This document shows positions 42,506 to 53,655 of a DNA stretch of 64,000 bases, one piece after another; positions within the stretch are counted from its first letter, which is position 1, and every line of letters begins with the position of its first letter. The translations under genes were made by a program, and so were the position numbers. Source of the DNA: Isoetes taiwanensis (taxonomy: Eukaryota > Streptophyta > Lycopodiopsida > Isoetales > Isoetaceae); the NCBI GenBank assembly GCA_021234155.1, contig JAJEKV010000082.1:2601377-2665376 (forward strand). Direction: 5' to 3'. The notes beneath the pieces were generated by a model that was given only the letters and a program-made list of their open reading frames with translations, was not told the origin of the DNA and did not search any database.

Positions 42506-45500
42506 TTACCACATATCCTGACAAGAGCAAACCCTGGATAAAAATGGTGAACCCAGTTATTTTCACGGATGATAATCTCACGCTTTTCAACCTTAGATAT
42601 GATTTTAGTTGCATCATGACAATCATTGTACATTCTCAATTTTTTTGTTTCGCCAAAGGTCCGGCCCGTCGCCTTCGATTGTATAGATGCCCAAAAGTTA
42701 TATCCACTCTTTCTACATGCCCACACAATGTTGCTTCTCTTTCCTTGTTAGATGAGCCCACGATGAGCTCCATATTTGGCATATATCTTTCCAATTTCAT
42801 GCAAGAAATCAACATTTGTAATACTCCAGACATTGCTTGGGTTTCGCGACACCCAATGTGAATTCATACATATTTTTGTTAAAGACTTTGCAGGCTTTTT
42901 CTTGACCATTGCATGTTTTCTATATTCTTCTAATCCCTCTTGCCCATGGTTGTATAGAAGTCACCCATAAGTACATTGGAAGGAGCAATTTCTGGGCTCC
43001 TCCTCACAAGCTCCTGAAAACATCTTAGTCCTGGTTCTACTTCCCCATACGTTTTACAAGCACTAAGTAAAGCTATCCAAGTTTCTATAGACGGGGATGA
43101 GACAATGCTTCCAATAATCTTTCGCATCATGCACATTCCCGGATCGTGCAAGTAGGTCTACAATGCAAGAATAGTGATCCCTAGATTGGCAAAATGCCAT
43201 GGTGTTTTGTCATTGCCTTGAAATATTCCATGCCCTTGAACACCGGACCACCACTGGCTGCATCTTTGTGAGTAGAAAGATGAATGTAATGGCATCAGGT
43301 TTTACACCAAATTCTTGCATGTCATGAAAGCATTGTATAGCCTTGTTACTCTCATGGTTCATTCCATAGCCTCTTATCATTGCATTCCGGGAGACAACAT
43401 TCTCGGCTGGAAGCTTATTAAAACTTCCAACGCCCCTTCAAGAGAACCCCATTTTGCATACATGTCCACCAAAGTAGCTCCAACAAGCGTGTCTTTTCCA
43501 AATTCATTCGATCAATTTCCCTATGTATTCCTCGCCCTAGCTCTAGGGCTCCCCGCGTTGCCACAAGCTTTCAAGCCACAAATGAATGTGACCACATTTG
43601 GGCACAAAGCCATCTTGCTTCATCGTATGTAACACATCGCGCTTGTTGATCAAATCCGTATATCACGCAATTAGTGCATTCCAAGATCGACATCGCGGGC
43701 GGGAGCTCATCAAAAAAACCTTGCGAGCATCCGGAGTTGACCCACATTTTGCATACATGTCAATCAAGGTGTTGCCAGCGTGGAGAGCTTTTGCAAATCC
43801 CTTTCGAGATCCGAGTGTGTATTTCACGACCTTTCTCTAGGGATCCTAAAATCTTTGCAAGCTTCGGGATGCAAGCGAATGTAAAAGCATTTGGATGTAT
43901 GCCTTCCTCCCTGCATCTGCATGAAACATCTTAATGCTTCACTTCCAAGCCCATTGTCAACATATCCGCAATCAAAGTAGGTCCAAGACACAACATCGCG
44001 AATTGGTAATTTGTCAAAAACTTTGTGTGCATCTACAACCGAACCACATTTCCCATACATGTCAACCAAACTATTCCCAATGAGCGTGGTTTTTCTCAAG
44101 TCCCTTTCTTGTTATGTATGCGTGTGTATTTCTCTGCCTTTTCCTAGGGAACCATCCCGCCACAAGTCTTGGTTTTGCAAATAAATGTCATGGCATTTGG
44201 AGGCACACCCTCTAGTCCCATTTGTTGAAAATGTCTCAAAAGTTGCTTTTACCAAGGCCACTATCGGATATCCACGCAATCCGGTGCAGTCCGAGGGAGA
44301 CTACATCCTGCTTTGGAAGCTTATCAAAGACATCCTGTGCCTCTAAAAGTGATCCACATTTTGCATATAAGTCAATCAAACATATTACCAATATATTGAT
44401 CTACCGGAATCCTGTACCTACAAGTTGACTATGTAACTCACGACCCTTGTGTATCGCCCCTAAGATCGACAAGCTTTTGAGAAAGAAAGAATTGTGGCAA
44501 CATTAGGTGATATGCCCTCTAACTGCATAGATTCAAAAGATTGTAAAGCCTCTTTAGCAAGAACATTTTCAGCATATCCACGCTATAAGAACATTCCATG
44601 AGACAATTATCTCGAGTTGGCGGATTGTGGAAGGCTCTTTCTGCCTCAGGAAGGGAGCCACATTTAGCATACATGTCAACCAAAGAATTCCCAATGAAAA
44701 GATTTTTTTCCAATTTCCCCAAGCCACCTTGCTTCATCGTATGTAACACATCGCTGCTTGTTGATCAAATCCATTATCCGAATATCCCGCAATTAGTGCA
44801 TTCCAAGATACGACATCGTGAGGCGGGAGCTCATCAAAACCTTGCGAGCATCCGGAGTTGACCCACATTTTGCATACATGTCAATCAAGGTGTTGCCAGC
44901 GTGGAGAGCTTTTGCAAATCCCTTTCGAGATCGAGTGTGTATTTCCTGACCTTTCTCTAGGGATCCTAAAATTTTGCAAGCTTCGGGATGCAAAGCGAAT
45001 GTAAAAGCATTTGGATGTATGCCTTCCTCCTGCATCTGCATGTAACATCTTAATGCTTCACTTCCAAGCCCATTGTCAACATATCCACGCAATCAAGGCT
45101 GGGTCCAAGACACAACATCGCGAATTGGTAATTTGCCAAAAACTTTGTGTGCATCTACAAGCCCGAACCACATTTCCCATACATGTCAACCAAACTATTC
45201 CCAATGAGCAGGGTTTTTCTCAAGTCCCTTTCTTGTTATATGCGTGTGTATTTCTGCGCCTTTTCCTAGGGAACCTATCACGCCACAAGTCTTGGGGCTG
45301 CAAATAAATGTCATGGCATTTGGAGGCACACCCTCTAGTCTCATTTGTTGAAAATGTCTCAAAGCTGCTTTACCAAGGCCACTATCGGCATAACACGCAA
45401 TCGGTCGCGGTCAGGAGACTACATCCCGCTTTGGAAGCTTATCAAAGACATCATTGCCTCTAAAAGTGATCCACATTTTGCATATAAGTCAATCGACATA

Positions 45501-46240
45501 TTACCAATATATTGATCTACACGGAATCTGTACCTACAAGTTGACTATGTAACTCACGACCCTTGTGTCACGCCCTAAGATGCGACAAGCTTTTCAGGTT
45601 GACAAAAGAATTGTGGCAACATTAGGTGATATGCCCTCTAACTGCATAGATTCAAAAGATTGTAAAGCCTCTTTAGCAAGTCCATTTTCAGCATATCCTG
45701 CTATAAGAACATTCCATGAGGCAAGTATCTCGAGTTGGCGGATTGTGGAAGGCTCTTTTACGCCTCGGGAAGGGAGCCACATTTAGCATACATGTCAACC
45801 AAAAGAATTCCCAATGAAAAGATTTTTTTCCAATTTCTTTTCCTTAATCTCAACATGAATCGGACGACCACTTTCCACATCTTTCAACATGGCACGGGCT
45901 TTCAAGCGAGCAACATGAGTGTAGCGCTAGGGTTTATACAATCATTTTGCATCTTCGATCTGAGACTAAGGGCATCTTGTGATTCACCCCATTTGATGTA
46001 ACCTGAAATAAGAGAAGTGCCGCAGTATACATCTCTATGAATCAACTTTGTTAAATGCTTGCTCAAGATCGACGCGGGCTTCCACATTCAACAAGAGTTC
46101 TCACAATATGATTTCCAACAATTACATGAGATTGTAGGCCATTGAGCTGAACCACGAGCTTGGATCCACTTGGCACCTGCTAGATTTCGATTACGCTTTA
46201 ATCTTATTCAAGGCGATGCGGTAGTTATCAATACAAGGAA
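42506..46240 (-). pseudogene. DYW-type PPR protein pseudogene 2
   Basis: Sister of pseudogene 1 in unit B. It ends with the DYW domain (CSCQDMW, stop 42506-42508). The E region at 43151-42930 reads SPSIETWIALLSACKTYGEV and PGLRCFQELVRRSPE. PPR units include KTTLIGNSLVDMYGKCGSVV, VFDKLPIRDVVSWTYF, NLFIGNSLVDMYAKCGSLPE and EALQSFESMQLEGISPNVAT. About 1.1 kb of PPR repeats are present twice, which would add roughly ten motifs. Frequent frame changes make it non-coding as written. Like its neighbour it would have been a plastid- or mitochondria-targeted RNA editing factor, but no target peptide is readable. Confidence 0.85.
43607..45834 (-). repeat. Internal duplication of a 1.1-kb PPR block
   Basis: The block starting AAGCCATCTTGCTTCATCG (43607) recurs as AAGCCACCTTGCTTCATCG at 44721, and similarity continues to about 45834, where TTTTTTCCAATTTC is met again. 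In unit A the block is single (about 39597-40695). Unequal exchange between similar PPR repeats explains it. Confidence 0.88.
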
Positions 46241-46271
46241 TCACTGACTCTGCTGAAACCACATGATGCTT

Positions 46272-46905
46272 CCTCTAAGCTTAGCATGCTTCCTCTACTC
46301 TAGAGGCAAAGCACGTCCCTTCATCCAAATTCACGAAACCAATATTCTTCCATCCTACACTTACTTAAACATGCAAGTGCTACTTCAATCCAATGTCGAT
46401 AGGACAAAATATGGAAGCCGCAAACATGCATGGCCGATGAGATTGCTGGAAGCTTAAATACAGAAAAAATAGCAAGTTTTTTGATCCCGACAGCATGTTC
46501 CAACCATTTTCTTCTCGATCAATTTGCAGGAGCGTTATTTGCTAAAAGCATTACCTTTGAAGGGAAAGGAATTTACTTGATCTCAAAGTTACAAAGGCCT
46601 GCAACCAGGATCAATTTCTCTTTGGCGCTGCAGGATAGGCACAGGCAATAAATTTAAACAGGCATCACGAAATTCACAGAAGAACCCGACCCAGGTCAAT
46701 GCTATGCTTCAAAGCCAGCTAGACCCACCTGTGCGACTCCAGACACGGTCGAAGGCTTGTTCCCTCTATAGCTTTTTCCTTTCCTTTACCGTGGATATCC
46801 TCCTCAAAATTTTTTGCATGCCACGCTACAAGCAAGCAAGAAGATGAGGAAAGGAGCCCCTCCGGTTAGCCGGTTTCGTGAGTGGCTGCTTAGCAACAAA
46901 AGCTA
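46272..46905. other. Unassigned DNA downstream of the duplication
   Basis: Unique sequence after the right edge of unit B. No gene recognised. Confidence 0.45.
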
Positions 46906-47039
46906 CCTGGCATTTACAGCCTATAATCGGTTTTTAGCAGTCATCAACATATTCTGAGTATATTCCAGCATATACTCAGGATATGCCACAACCCCATACA
47001 AACGAGGGTTTGCCCCCCTAGGGGCAACCCAAAAAAACC
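46906..47039 (+). mobile_element. Dispersed SINE-like repeat, copy 3
   Basis: Shares TTAGCAGTCATCA, CCAGCATATACTCAGGATAT and the terminal TTGCCCCCCTAGGGGCAA hairpin with copies 1 and 4, followed by CCCAAAAAAACC. The upstream part (CATTTACAGCCTATAATCGG) aligns weakly with the start of copies 1 and 4. Confidence 0.7.
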
Positions 47040-48344
47040 ATAATGCATATGCCAAATAGGTCAAAGAGAACGATATTTTATTTCTGAAAGGCGGTTTCTT
47101 CGTCTGCACTCCCGCCATAGCCAGTTCCAGGGATTTTCGAGCTTCATAATGGATCTTTCTGTTTTGGAAGTGCAGATCCAGTTTTTCGGAGGAGCTATAG
47201 TGCCCGTGGCGGATTACCTTTTGGAAAGTCGGTTTTGCCAAATCTTCTTTTTGAACTATGGCAGAAAAGAAAGTGCGCAAGCTCAACAGAGGTATGGCAA
47301 AGAAAGTGCGGCTCTTTAACTCGGTTTTGATCCCTTTTCTGATTTTTCCAGTGATGGCGGAGCTGCTAAACCGGCGCCATGGCAAAGCTTTGCATTCAGT
47401 TTTCGAAATTGGAACTTGCAACATCGACTTGCATTGCATTTCCTGTTCTGGTACTGCATTCCATTTATTGTGTTTAGAGGCGAGCCGAAGAAGCAATCAA
47501 CGAACAATAGTTTTTGATAAATGGCTCTCATAGTCTTCTTAGAGGAATGATAGGCAGTGGTTTTATAGAAGAACAATCGATTTATTGGTTTTTTGCAGAT
47601 TATCTACGCATTCAGGCCTTATTTGCCAAGTGTTCTGATGTCTTCCATTTTTGTATTATATTGCAGAATAGCATATATCCTTGTGCAGGTAAAGAAGGAT
47701 TTAGTATCACAAGGTTGAGATCTGATACTAAGTGTGGCTTGCAGAAGATATAGTAGATATGAAGTTCAACTTTGATGGTGTCTAGAATTACTTGACATTG
47801 ATGAAAGGTATGAGCTTGAATGCTGCATATGGTGATTAAAGAAGCTAATTTCTACTATTCTGTTATAGGTGTTCATGTGATATGCATCCATGTCATATGC
47901 AAAGACTTTTGGATGCTGTACATGTTGGGTCACTTGCAGACACTTGCAGGTTCACACTTTTATTTGTGTTGCTAGCGTATCCAATATATCTGGTAGGTAT
48001 CAAAAATGAATAAATCTACTAGTTCCTAGCTGCAAAATATACGAATTTTAGGGGTTGTAGGAGTGCATCTCCTTTCAAGATGTGGGGATTCTGCTTACTT
48101 TGTGAGCTGCAAAGCCGGATTCAGCTTGGTGCAAAAGCACCCTTTGTCTCAAGTTGATGGCCAGCGGCAAGGAGATGCTGCTATCTCAAGGCTTGTGTTC
48201 GTTGGGATATCTGTATGCTTGTGATATTTCGATGTGTATGCTCTCCATATAATCCAGGTGATGTATGGCCTACAGTAGCTACAAACATCGCATTGCCCAC
48301 TATTGCTGTGGAGCTGTTAAATAATGGATGGTTGGTTTCGTGTC
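47040..48344. other. Unassigned DNA
   Basis: Overlapping frames on both strands around 46921-47576 give no domain, and the longest one (191 codons, -) runs straight through the dispersed repeat, arguing against a gene. At 47258-47320 GGCAAAGAAAGTGCG-type words repeat. Upstream exons of the THO2 relic may be hidden at 48.1-48.3 kb (for example GDVWP after a CAG), but I cannot support them. Confidence 0.4.
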
Positions 48345-48595
48345 CATGTTCCAGCTCCAGCCCACTTCTACAGTGCTTTCGCTCTCATCTGTGATGCTGC
48401 CAGTGATGGTCATGGCCCAGGTTGCCTGACCTCATTTTTAAGTTTTTTATTTTTATTGTACACCTGATGTTCCAGCTGTAGCCCACTTCTACAATGCTTT
48501 CTCTCTCATCCCTGATGCTGCCAGTGATGGTCATGGTCCAGGTTGCCTGAGCTCATTTTATGTTTTTTATTTTTATTGTAGACCTGATGTTCTCT
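48345..48595 (+). repeat. Tandem duplication, about 122-bp period
   Basis: CCAGC.CCAGCCCACTTCTAC ... GATGCTGCCAGTGATGGTCA ... TTTTTATTTTTATTGTA occurs twice, ending ACCTGATGTTC each time. The first copy starts at about 48348 and the second at about 48470. Confidence 0.85.
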
Positions 48596-48627
48596 CTGAT
48601 GTTTATATCTACATTCTCTAATAACAG

Positions 48628-49246
48628 GTGGTCAGAATTGGTTTGGTTTCAACTGTGCATTCTATGCTGCCATCGCAATCTTGGAATTGTATTTCTCCAG
48701 AAGTTTTTGCGGCGCTGCTTTTTTCCTCGTGTGTTTAGCATGGTTGACGCAGTATATTGTGCAAGATTTGTTGAGACATTGCATTCAATCTTTCCTTTAA
48801 TGCAGTCAATCACATTGATTGTCTTATTTGGAAAATTCTTCAACCAATGATATGTTGCTGCAGCGAGTATGAAGCTGGTCGATTAGGACAGTTCCTTTAT
48901 AAAAGATTGAAGATGGTATACCATTGGAAGGTCCGCATTTACAGCCATGAATCCATATTCTCTTAGCATTTTGCACTCATTCTGCTTCATAGGATGGCCA
49001 CAATCTATGCTTGTGTTGATTGCATCTGGAGGAATTCGATTAGTTTCAGTCTAGTACTTTTATCAGTTCATACTTCTATACTTTGAGTATGCTTATCTTT
49101 TATTCCTTATCTATTTTTTTGCAAAGGAAGGCATCAGTATATGAACAGGAATGTGGTAACATGCATGGAGTTTCAATTCTTTACCGTGATCCAAATAGCA
49201 CGAGAGTGACGTTCCAACAGTCTATACAAGTAAAGTTTATTGTATG
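48628..49246 (+). pseudogene. THO2: THO complex subunit 2 (THOC2) fragment
   Basis: THO2 is the large scaffold of the nuclear THO/TREX mRNA-export complex. Exon-like piece 48628-48930 reads WSELVW, STVHSMLPSQSWNCISP, KFLRRCFFPRVFSMVDAVYC, ARFVETLHS, then NHIDCLIWKILQPMICCCSE and YEAGRLGQFLYKRLKMVYHW, with a GT donor at 48931. Piece 49131-49246 reads ASVYEQECGNMHGVSILYRD and PNSTRVTFQQSIQVKF with donor TG|GTGAGT. The order matches the middle of THO2. About 100 residues between SP and KFLRRC are missing, at least three frameshifts are present, and neither end of this protein of well over 1,000 residues is nearby. It is a relic that has kept an intron. Confidence 0.82.
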
Positions 49247-49343
49247 GTGAGTAATTCTTTTGCATAAAAGATGAGGCCACTGGATGTATTATTGCATCAG
49301 GTTTTGTATTTAGCATCCCTAGTTATGGCAATGCGCTTGTGCT

Positions 49344-49874
49344 TTGCGCAACTCATTGCATTTACCCAGAATTTCTAGGTTTCGTATATTTGCTATTTGC
49401 TCCTACTTTGTTTTTAGTTTTTGCCATTTTGTGATTCCGTTTCCTCTGTTGTTGTTTCTCTTTCTTGCTCTATTCTCTGTCACTGTTGCTCTATTGTTGG
49501 CAAATCATATGCCACCCATATTTGGGAAGGTCATTCTGTTTGATGCTACCAGACTACAGGACTGCCAGGGCTTTCTTTTTAGGTGGATTTGCAGCCAAGA
49601 ATCGCTGCCAGAGGAGTTGAGGATCTCTTTGATTCGTTTTAAGAATGACATAGTAGGCTGCAAATGTTGTACAATTGTTAGGGTATTTACAACTCGTAAA
49701 TTAGAAGTTGAGGTACACACTAGGCCAGTCAAGTTAGAAGGTCCTGTTTGTGCAACTGACGGTAATGTTCATCAATTCGTTGAGAGCTCAGGTGAAGTCC
49801 GACGGGTAAACTTGCAGGTGAAAAGTTTTGCCCACAAGTTTGCTGCTGATGTCCAACATGTATCTATCAGTTAA
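49344..49874 (+). CDS. Hypothetical open frame, 176 codons
   Basis: The frame starts at 49344, has a hydrophobic N-terminal stretch (FPLLLFLFLALFSVTVALLL) that could be a signal anchor or chance AT-rich translation, then a more protein-like part: LEVEVHTRPVKLEGPVCATD and VHQFVESSGEVRRVNLQVKS. I do not recognise the family. It follows the THO2 relic but shows no THO2 motif. An exon of an unknown gene is possible. Confidence 0.3.
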   Translation: MRNSLHLPRISRFRIFAICSYFVFSFCHFVIPFPLLLFLFLALFSVTVALLLANHMPPIFGKVILFDATRLQDCQGFLFRWICSQESLPEELRISLIRFKNDIVGCKCCTIVRVFTTRKLEVEVHTRPVKLEGPVCATDGNVHQFVESSGEVRRVNLQVKSFAHKFAADVQHVSIS

Positions 49875-51119
49875 AACTTTAGAATAACTGTACTTCAGTG
49901 AGCATCCTGTTATTTGAAGCAGTTTATTTATTCATTATAACTTAGTATGATCAAAGCATTGACAAGCTTGATCTCTACACTGAAGGCACATTTTAATGCT
50001 TTGCTCAAGTGTTCTGAGATCTGTTTTAGTATTAAACAAGTGCACATTTAATGAATGAGTCGTGATTCTGTTACAAGCATTATGGATGTTCGTAATTGTT
50101 TGCAGACAGGAAAGTGCCTCATTAGAAATATTTTTGTCTACATTCAAATGCTTGTCATGTCAGAATTTGTTGGCAGCAACACGTTTTCTCACCAGTAGGT
50201 GATCAAGAAGAAATGTTCTATAATTAATAAAATTATCATTCCTAACATTGTTATGCTGTTGAAAGAGATTTTCTATGAGCAGTCGTCAAACTATTGTTAA
50301 TCTACTAATTACCTCCCAAGTTAATTCATTGAGAATTATGTTAGTTAGGAACCAAATTAAGCCACTCATACGATGTGTAATTTTCATACCATCTTGCCTA
50401 TAAGTTTGGAAAATGGCTGGAAATTGCATTGAGCAATTTTTATATTGTTAAAAAAGGGAGGGAAGGCATGTTGGGGCCGTGGTTGGTTGGAAGGGGTTTT
50501 CATGGGGATTCCTTGATATGTTGGGATGGCTAATGGAGCTTGAATCGTTTACTAGACAAAAAATAGATCATTTTAATATTTGTCTATTTTTTTTCATCGG
50601 TCTTATTCTACGGTATTTTGTTGAGGACTAGAGCACTTGCCTTTTAGTTATTTCAAGTTTGGCCTTTCCACGTTGCAGTTCAATTAAGTTGCCGGGCTTT
50701 CACAGTTTCAGTTTCTGGGAATGATAGAAGTATTGTTATGTTTATATACCATGCATCGGTATGATGTATATTACTTATTCGAGAGTGATATGCATGCTAA
50801 CATGGCATGCTCAAACCTGGAGGAAACACTGCAAGTGAGGAGCATGCCTGGTGGGAACAGTAGCAAAATAAACGTCGTGACAGAGACTGAGCAAAATGAG
50901 GATTGTTTTAGATCTTGATGCATTGGAGGCTGACGCAGTCCAAAAATTAAGTAGAGGTATTATGAATCAGGTTCAAAATGGACCTGAAACTAAGTTTCGA
51001 ACTTTACATTTAGATCCCCAGAGCCTTGATGTGCAAGAACAAAATGAGGACATTTGTTTCCCTTTGTTTGATCTTGGTATTGAAGATTAAGCATTATGGT
51101 GTTGCAAATCCTTAAATCA
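49875..51119. other. Unassigned DNA
   Basis: AT-rich. One short frame (50896-51090, ending FPLFDLGIED) looks acidic and protein-like but has no recognisable domain. Confidence 0.4.
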
Positions 51120-51345
51120 TTTTCAATGGTGAAACTGTCAAGAGATTCTATATAACTATCTATGTAGATTCTTTTAGAATCTTTTAGTCTTAAATCTTTC
51201 TATATTAAAGAAGATTTTTTTGAGATTCCCTCCTTTTTATTCTGGAATATTCTATGTAGATTTTTGTACATTCAAAGATTCCCTTAGAGTTTCCTACCTG
51301 AGATTCTTTTAGATTCTCTAAGATCCTATGAAGATTCCTGTTTTC
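51120..51345 (+). repeat. Degenerate AGATTC-rich tract related to the composite repeat
   Basis: AGATTCTATATAA, TAGATTCTTTTAGAATC, AGATTCCCTT and TTTTAGATTCTCTAAGATCC words in loose 10-11 bp register match the AGATTC-rich tract of the composite units. No head, tRNA-like segment or tail is present. Confidence 0.6.
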
Positions 51346-52784
51346 AATATATAGGATGGCTTTGGCCCAAATAAGTCGACTTCAACATGGGCATGTTCAT
51401 AGAAGTTCATCCCAACAATGCGCTTGCAATGGTTTGATGCATAATAATATAGTTCAGCTTCAAAGAGACATTAAAGCTTCAATTCGTACGCGCAAATAAC
51501 TCATGTCGATACTTGGTCACCAGTGCTTTTCATTATGTTAGGCATTGTTTTGAAGGTAGTTATTTAATTTTGTTATGAAATTTTACCATTTGGCAAAAAT
51601 TGGGAAACTTTCCACATTTCAAAACTTTTGCATGGGATCCTGACTTCAAGATGAATGTCTAAAATTTTATTCAAACTTAGTTCGACTTTCTTATTTATCT
51701 ATACCCCATAGGATCATAGGATCATAGGATCATTAATATAGAGAAATAGAGCTCATTACTAAGATCTTTATCATAAATTCCTCATACACTGTCTATAGAA
51801 CTCCTTGCTAAGACTTTATCATAAATTCCTCATATAGGAATTTCTATCACAAATGACTAGTTGACTTGATAGACTATTGTTCAAGAAATACATAATAACG
51901 TGCTAATAGATTATAAGTGTTTCTACATAATTTCTTTCAATCCGCAGAAATTGATTCCCTCCCCAAACAACTAACTTTTAGCTTTCTTTGTAAACGCTTC
52001 TCCAGGAATTTTATAATGGTGATAGTATTTTTGCTAACTGATTGCCTTCCATTGACAAACATTCTTTGATTGCATCTAAAGTTAGCATTCAGGAAGGAAA
52101 CACAATATCAACAAACCCCTTAGTGTAATCCTCATTTGGCGAGGATTTTGATGGAGATACACTAAACATGGTCCCATTCAACAATGTCTCAAATGATGAT
52201 GTGGAGTCTAACAGAATTATCAATTGTAGTAACTTTTAAGTTTCCAAAAGGAGAACCATCATGGACTAGAAAACAAGCTTACAACATACAACTCCCCACG
52301 AGATTGAATCATTCTTATTCTGTGGATGAAGAAGTTCTAATATACAATGGTGAACTTCTGACTGCTAGAAGTCCGATGACTATATGATAAGAGAAATACT
52401 ACAAAATTGTATCACATCAAAATATACGGTAATGTTAACCGACGCAACTTCCACTATATGTTCTTCTAACTTAATTCTTGACACTCTATAGACATTCATC
52501 TTTTAAGCAATTTTTACGTCATGCTAAATAAGTCAAACGCGACTCTTTGAGTTTAATTCAAATTTAACTCAACTATTCACCGAGAAGTACTAATAAACAA
52601 TGGTGAGCTTCATCGAATAGCTATTATGCGAGGAATTGAGCTTAAACATTCATGTTTTTGGACTAAATGCATACTGCCATTGTGCACTAAAGATACTGAT
52701 ACCGAATCGTATGATGACACTAAATCAGTGGGTTTTGATGCGTGAATTCGACTTGAACAAATAAAACTTTATTACTTACCTATC
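51346..52784. other. Unassigned DNA with old repeat similarity
   Basis: No gene recognised. Contains a triple ATAGGATC word at about 51709-51732 and scattered similarity to 33.7-34.6 kb. Confidence 0.4.
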
Positions 52785-53433
52785 ACTTCTTCTAACTTAA
52801 TTATTGGCGCGAACATTACATACTGATCTGTTTAATCTCGAACTTTATTCCCAGATGTTCATCAGCCATGATTGATAAACCCATCGATAGTACAAAAACT
52901 TGTATATATCATAACATATATATGTTCTTATGTTTGTAACGCTCAATCCGACCGTTGATCCGAGATCCTACGGCTCACGTGGCTTTGGGATGTTTGGTAC
53001 GGTGCATATATGTTTGTCGCGCTCAATCTGACCGTTGATCCGAGATCCTACGGCTCACGTGATTTTGGGATGTTTGGTACGGTGCATATATGTTTGTTGC
53101 GCTCAATTCGACCGTTGATCCGAGATTCTACGGCTCACGCGGCTTTGGGACGTATCCTACGGCCCAGATGGCACGAGAATTTGTATATAGACACTATGTA
53201 ATCGATCCTACGGCCCAGGTTGCTCTTGATGCTGATCGTCGATCCGAGATCCTATGGCTCATGTTGCTTGGCACGTATCTTACGGTCCACACGGCTTTGG
53301 GAATTATATGTAATAGATCCTATGGCTCAAATTGCTTTTATATGGTGAGATCTTGATCGTTGATCGAGTCTAAGATCCTAAGGCTCATGTTGAATGCTCG
53401 TCCCTTAAGGAAAGGCTTTTAAAATTTTTTATG

Positions 53434-53500
53434 TTATTGGAGGGATTCGAACCTTGGTCCTCAACCCCCCAAACCCCCCACTCTAACCACTAGACCAAGC
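53434..53500 (-). ncRNA. tRNA-like segment, inverted unit
   Basis: Reverse complement of the unit 2 type, with B box complement GATTCGAACC and A box complement CCACTAGACCAAGC. Confidence 0.7.
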
Positions 53501-53586
53501 ATTAATTCCATGAATAATTTATGTTTCAAATATACTTAAGGGTAATGTTCCCATTAAGATAAAATAGACTATAACATTCTAGCTAG

Positions 53587-53655
53587 TTCAAGAAAGTTCT
53601 AGAATGTTCTGGAAGGCTCTAGAAAGTTCTAGAATCTTCTAGAAAGTTCTAGAAC
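53587..53655 (-). promoter_or_regulatory. Heat-shock-element-like decamer array, inverted unit
   Basis: Reverse-complement copy of the same run, again ending about 85 bp from its tRNA-like segment. Confidence 0.75.

Larger units (their letters stand above)
41131..46271. repeat. Large tandem duplication, unit B
   Basis: Second copy of the unit, 5,141 bp. It is longer than unit A because of an internal duplication of about 1.1 kb (43607-44720 repeated at 44721-45834). Closely similar to unit A apart from clustered small differences, many at CTG, CAG or CGG words. Confidence 0.9.

Noticed and set aside
38501-46240. Two intact DYW-PPR genes
   Set aside because: Domain order is right, but no frame stays open for more than about 160 codons. 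Intactness can be claimed only if the indels prove to be sequencing errors.
46921-47496. 191-codon minus-strand gene
   Set aside because: The frame runs through the dispersed repeat, begins without a supported start, shows no domain, and overlaps equally open frames on the other strand.
53010-53356. Conserved small proteins in the repeat tails (MFVALNLTVDPRSYGS-like frames)
   Set aside because: The same open frame appears wherever the CCGTAGGATC modules occur because the module length is close to a multiple of three; no start context or codon-level conservation beyond the DNA repeat.
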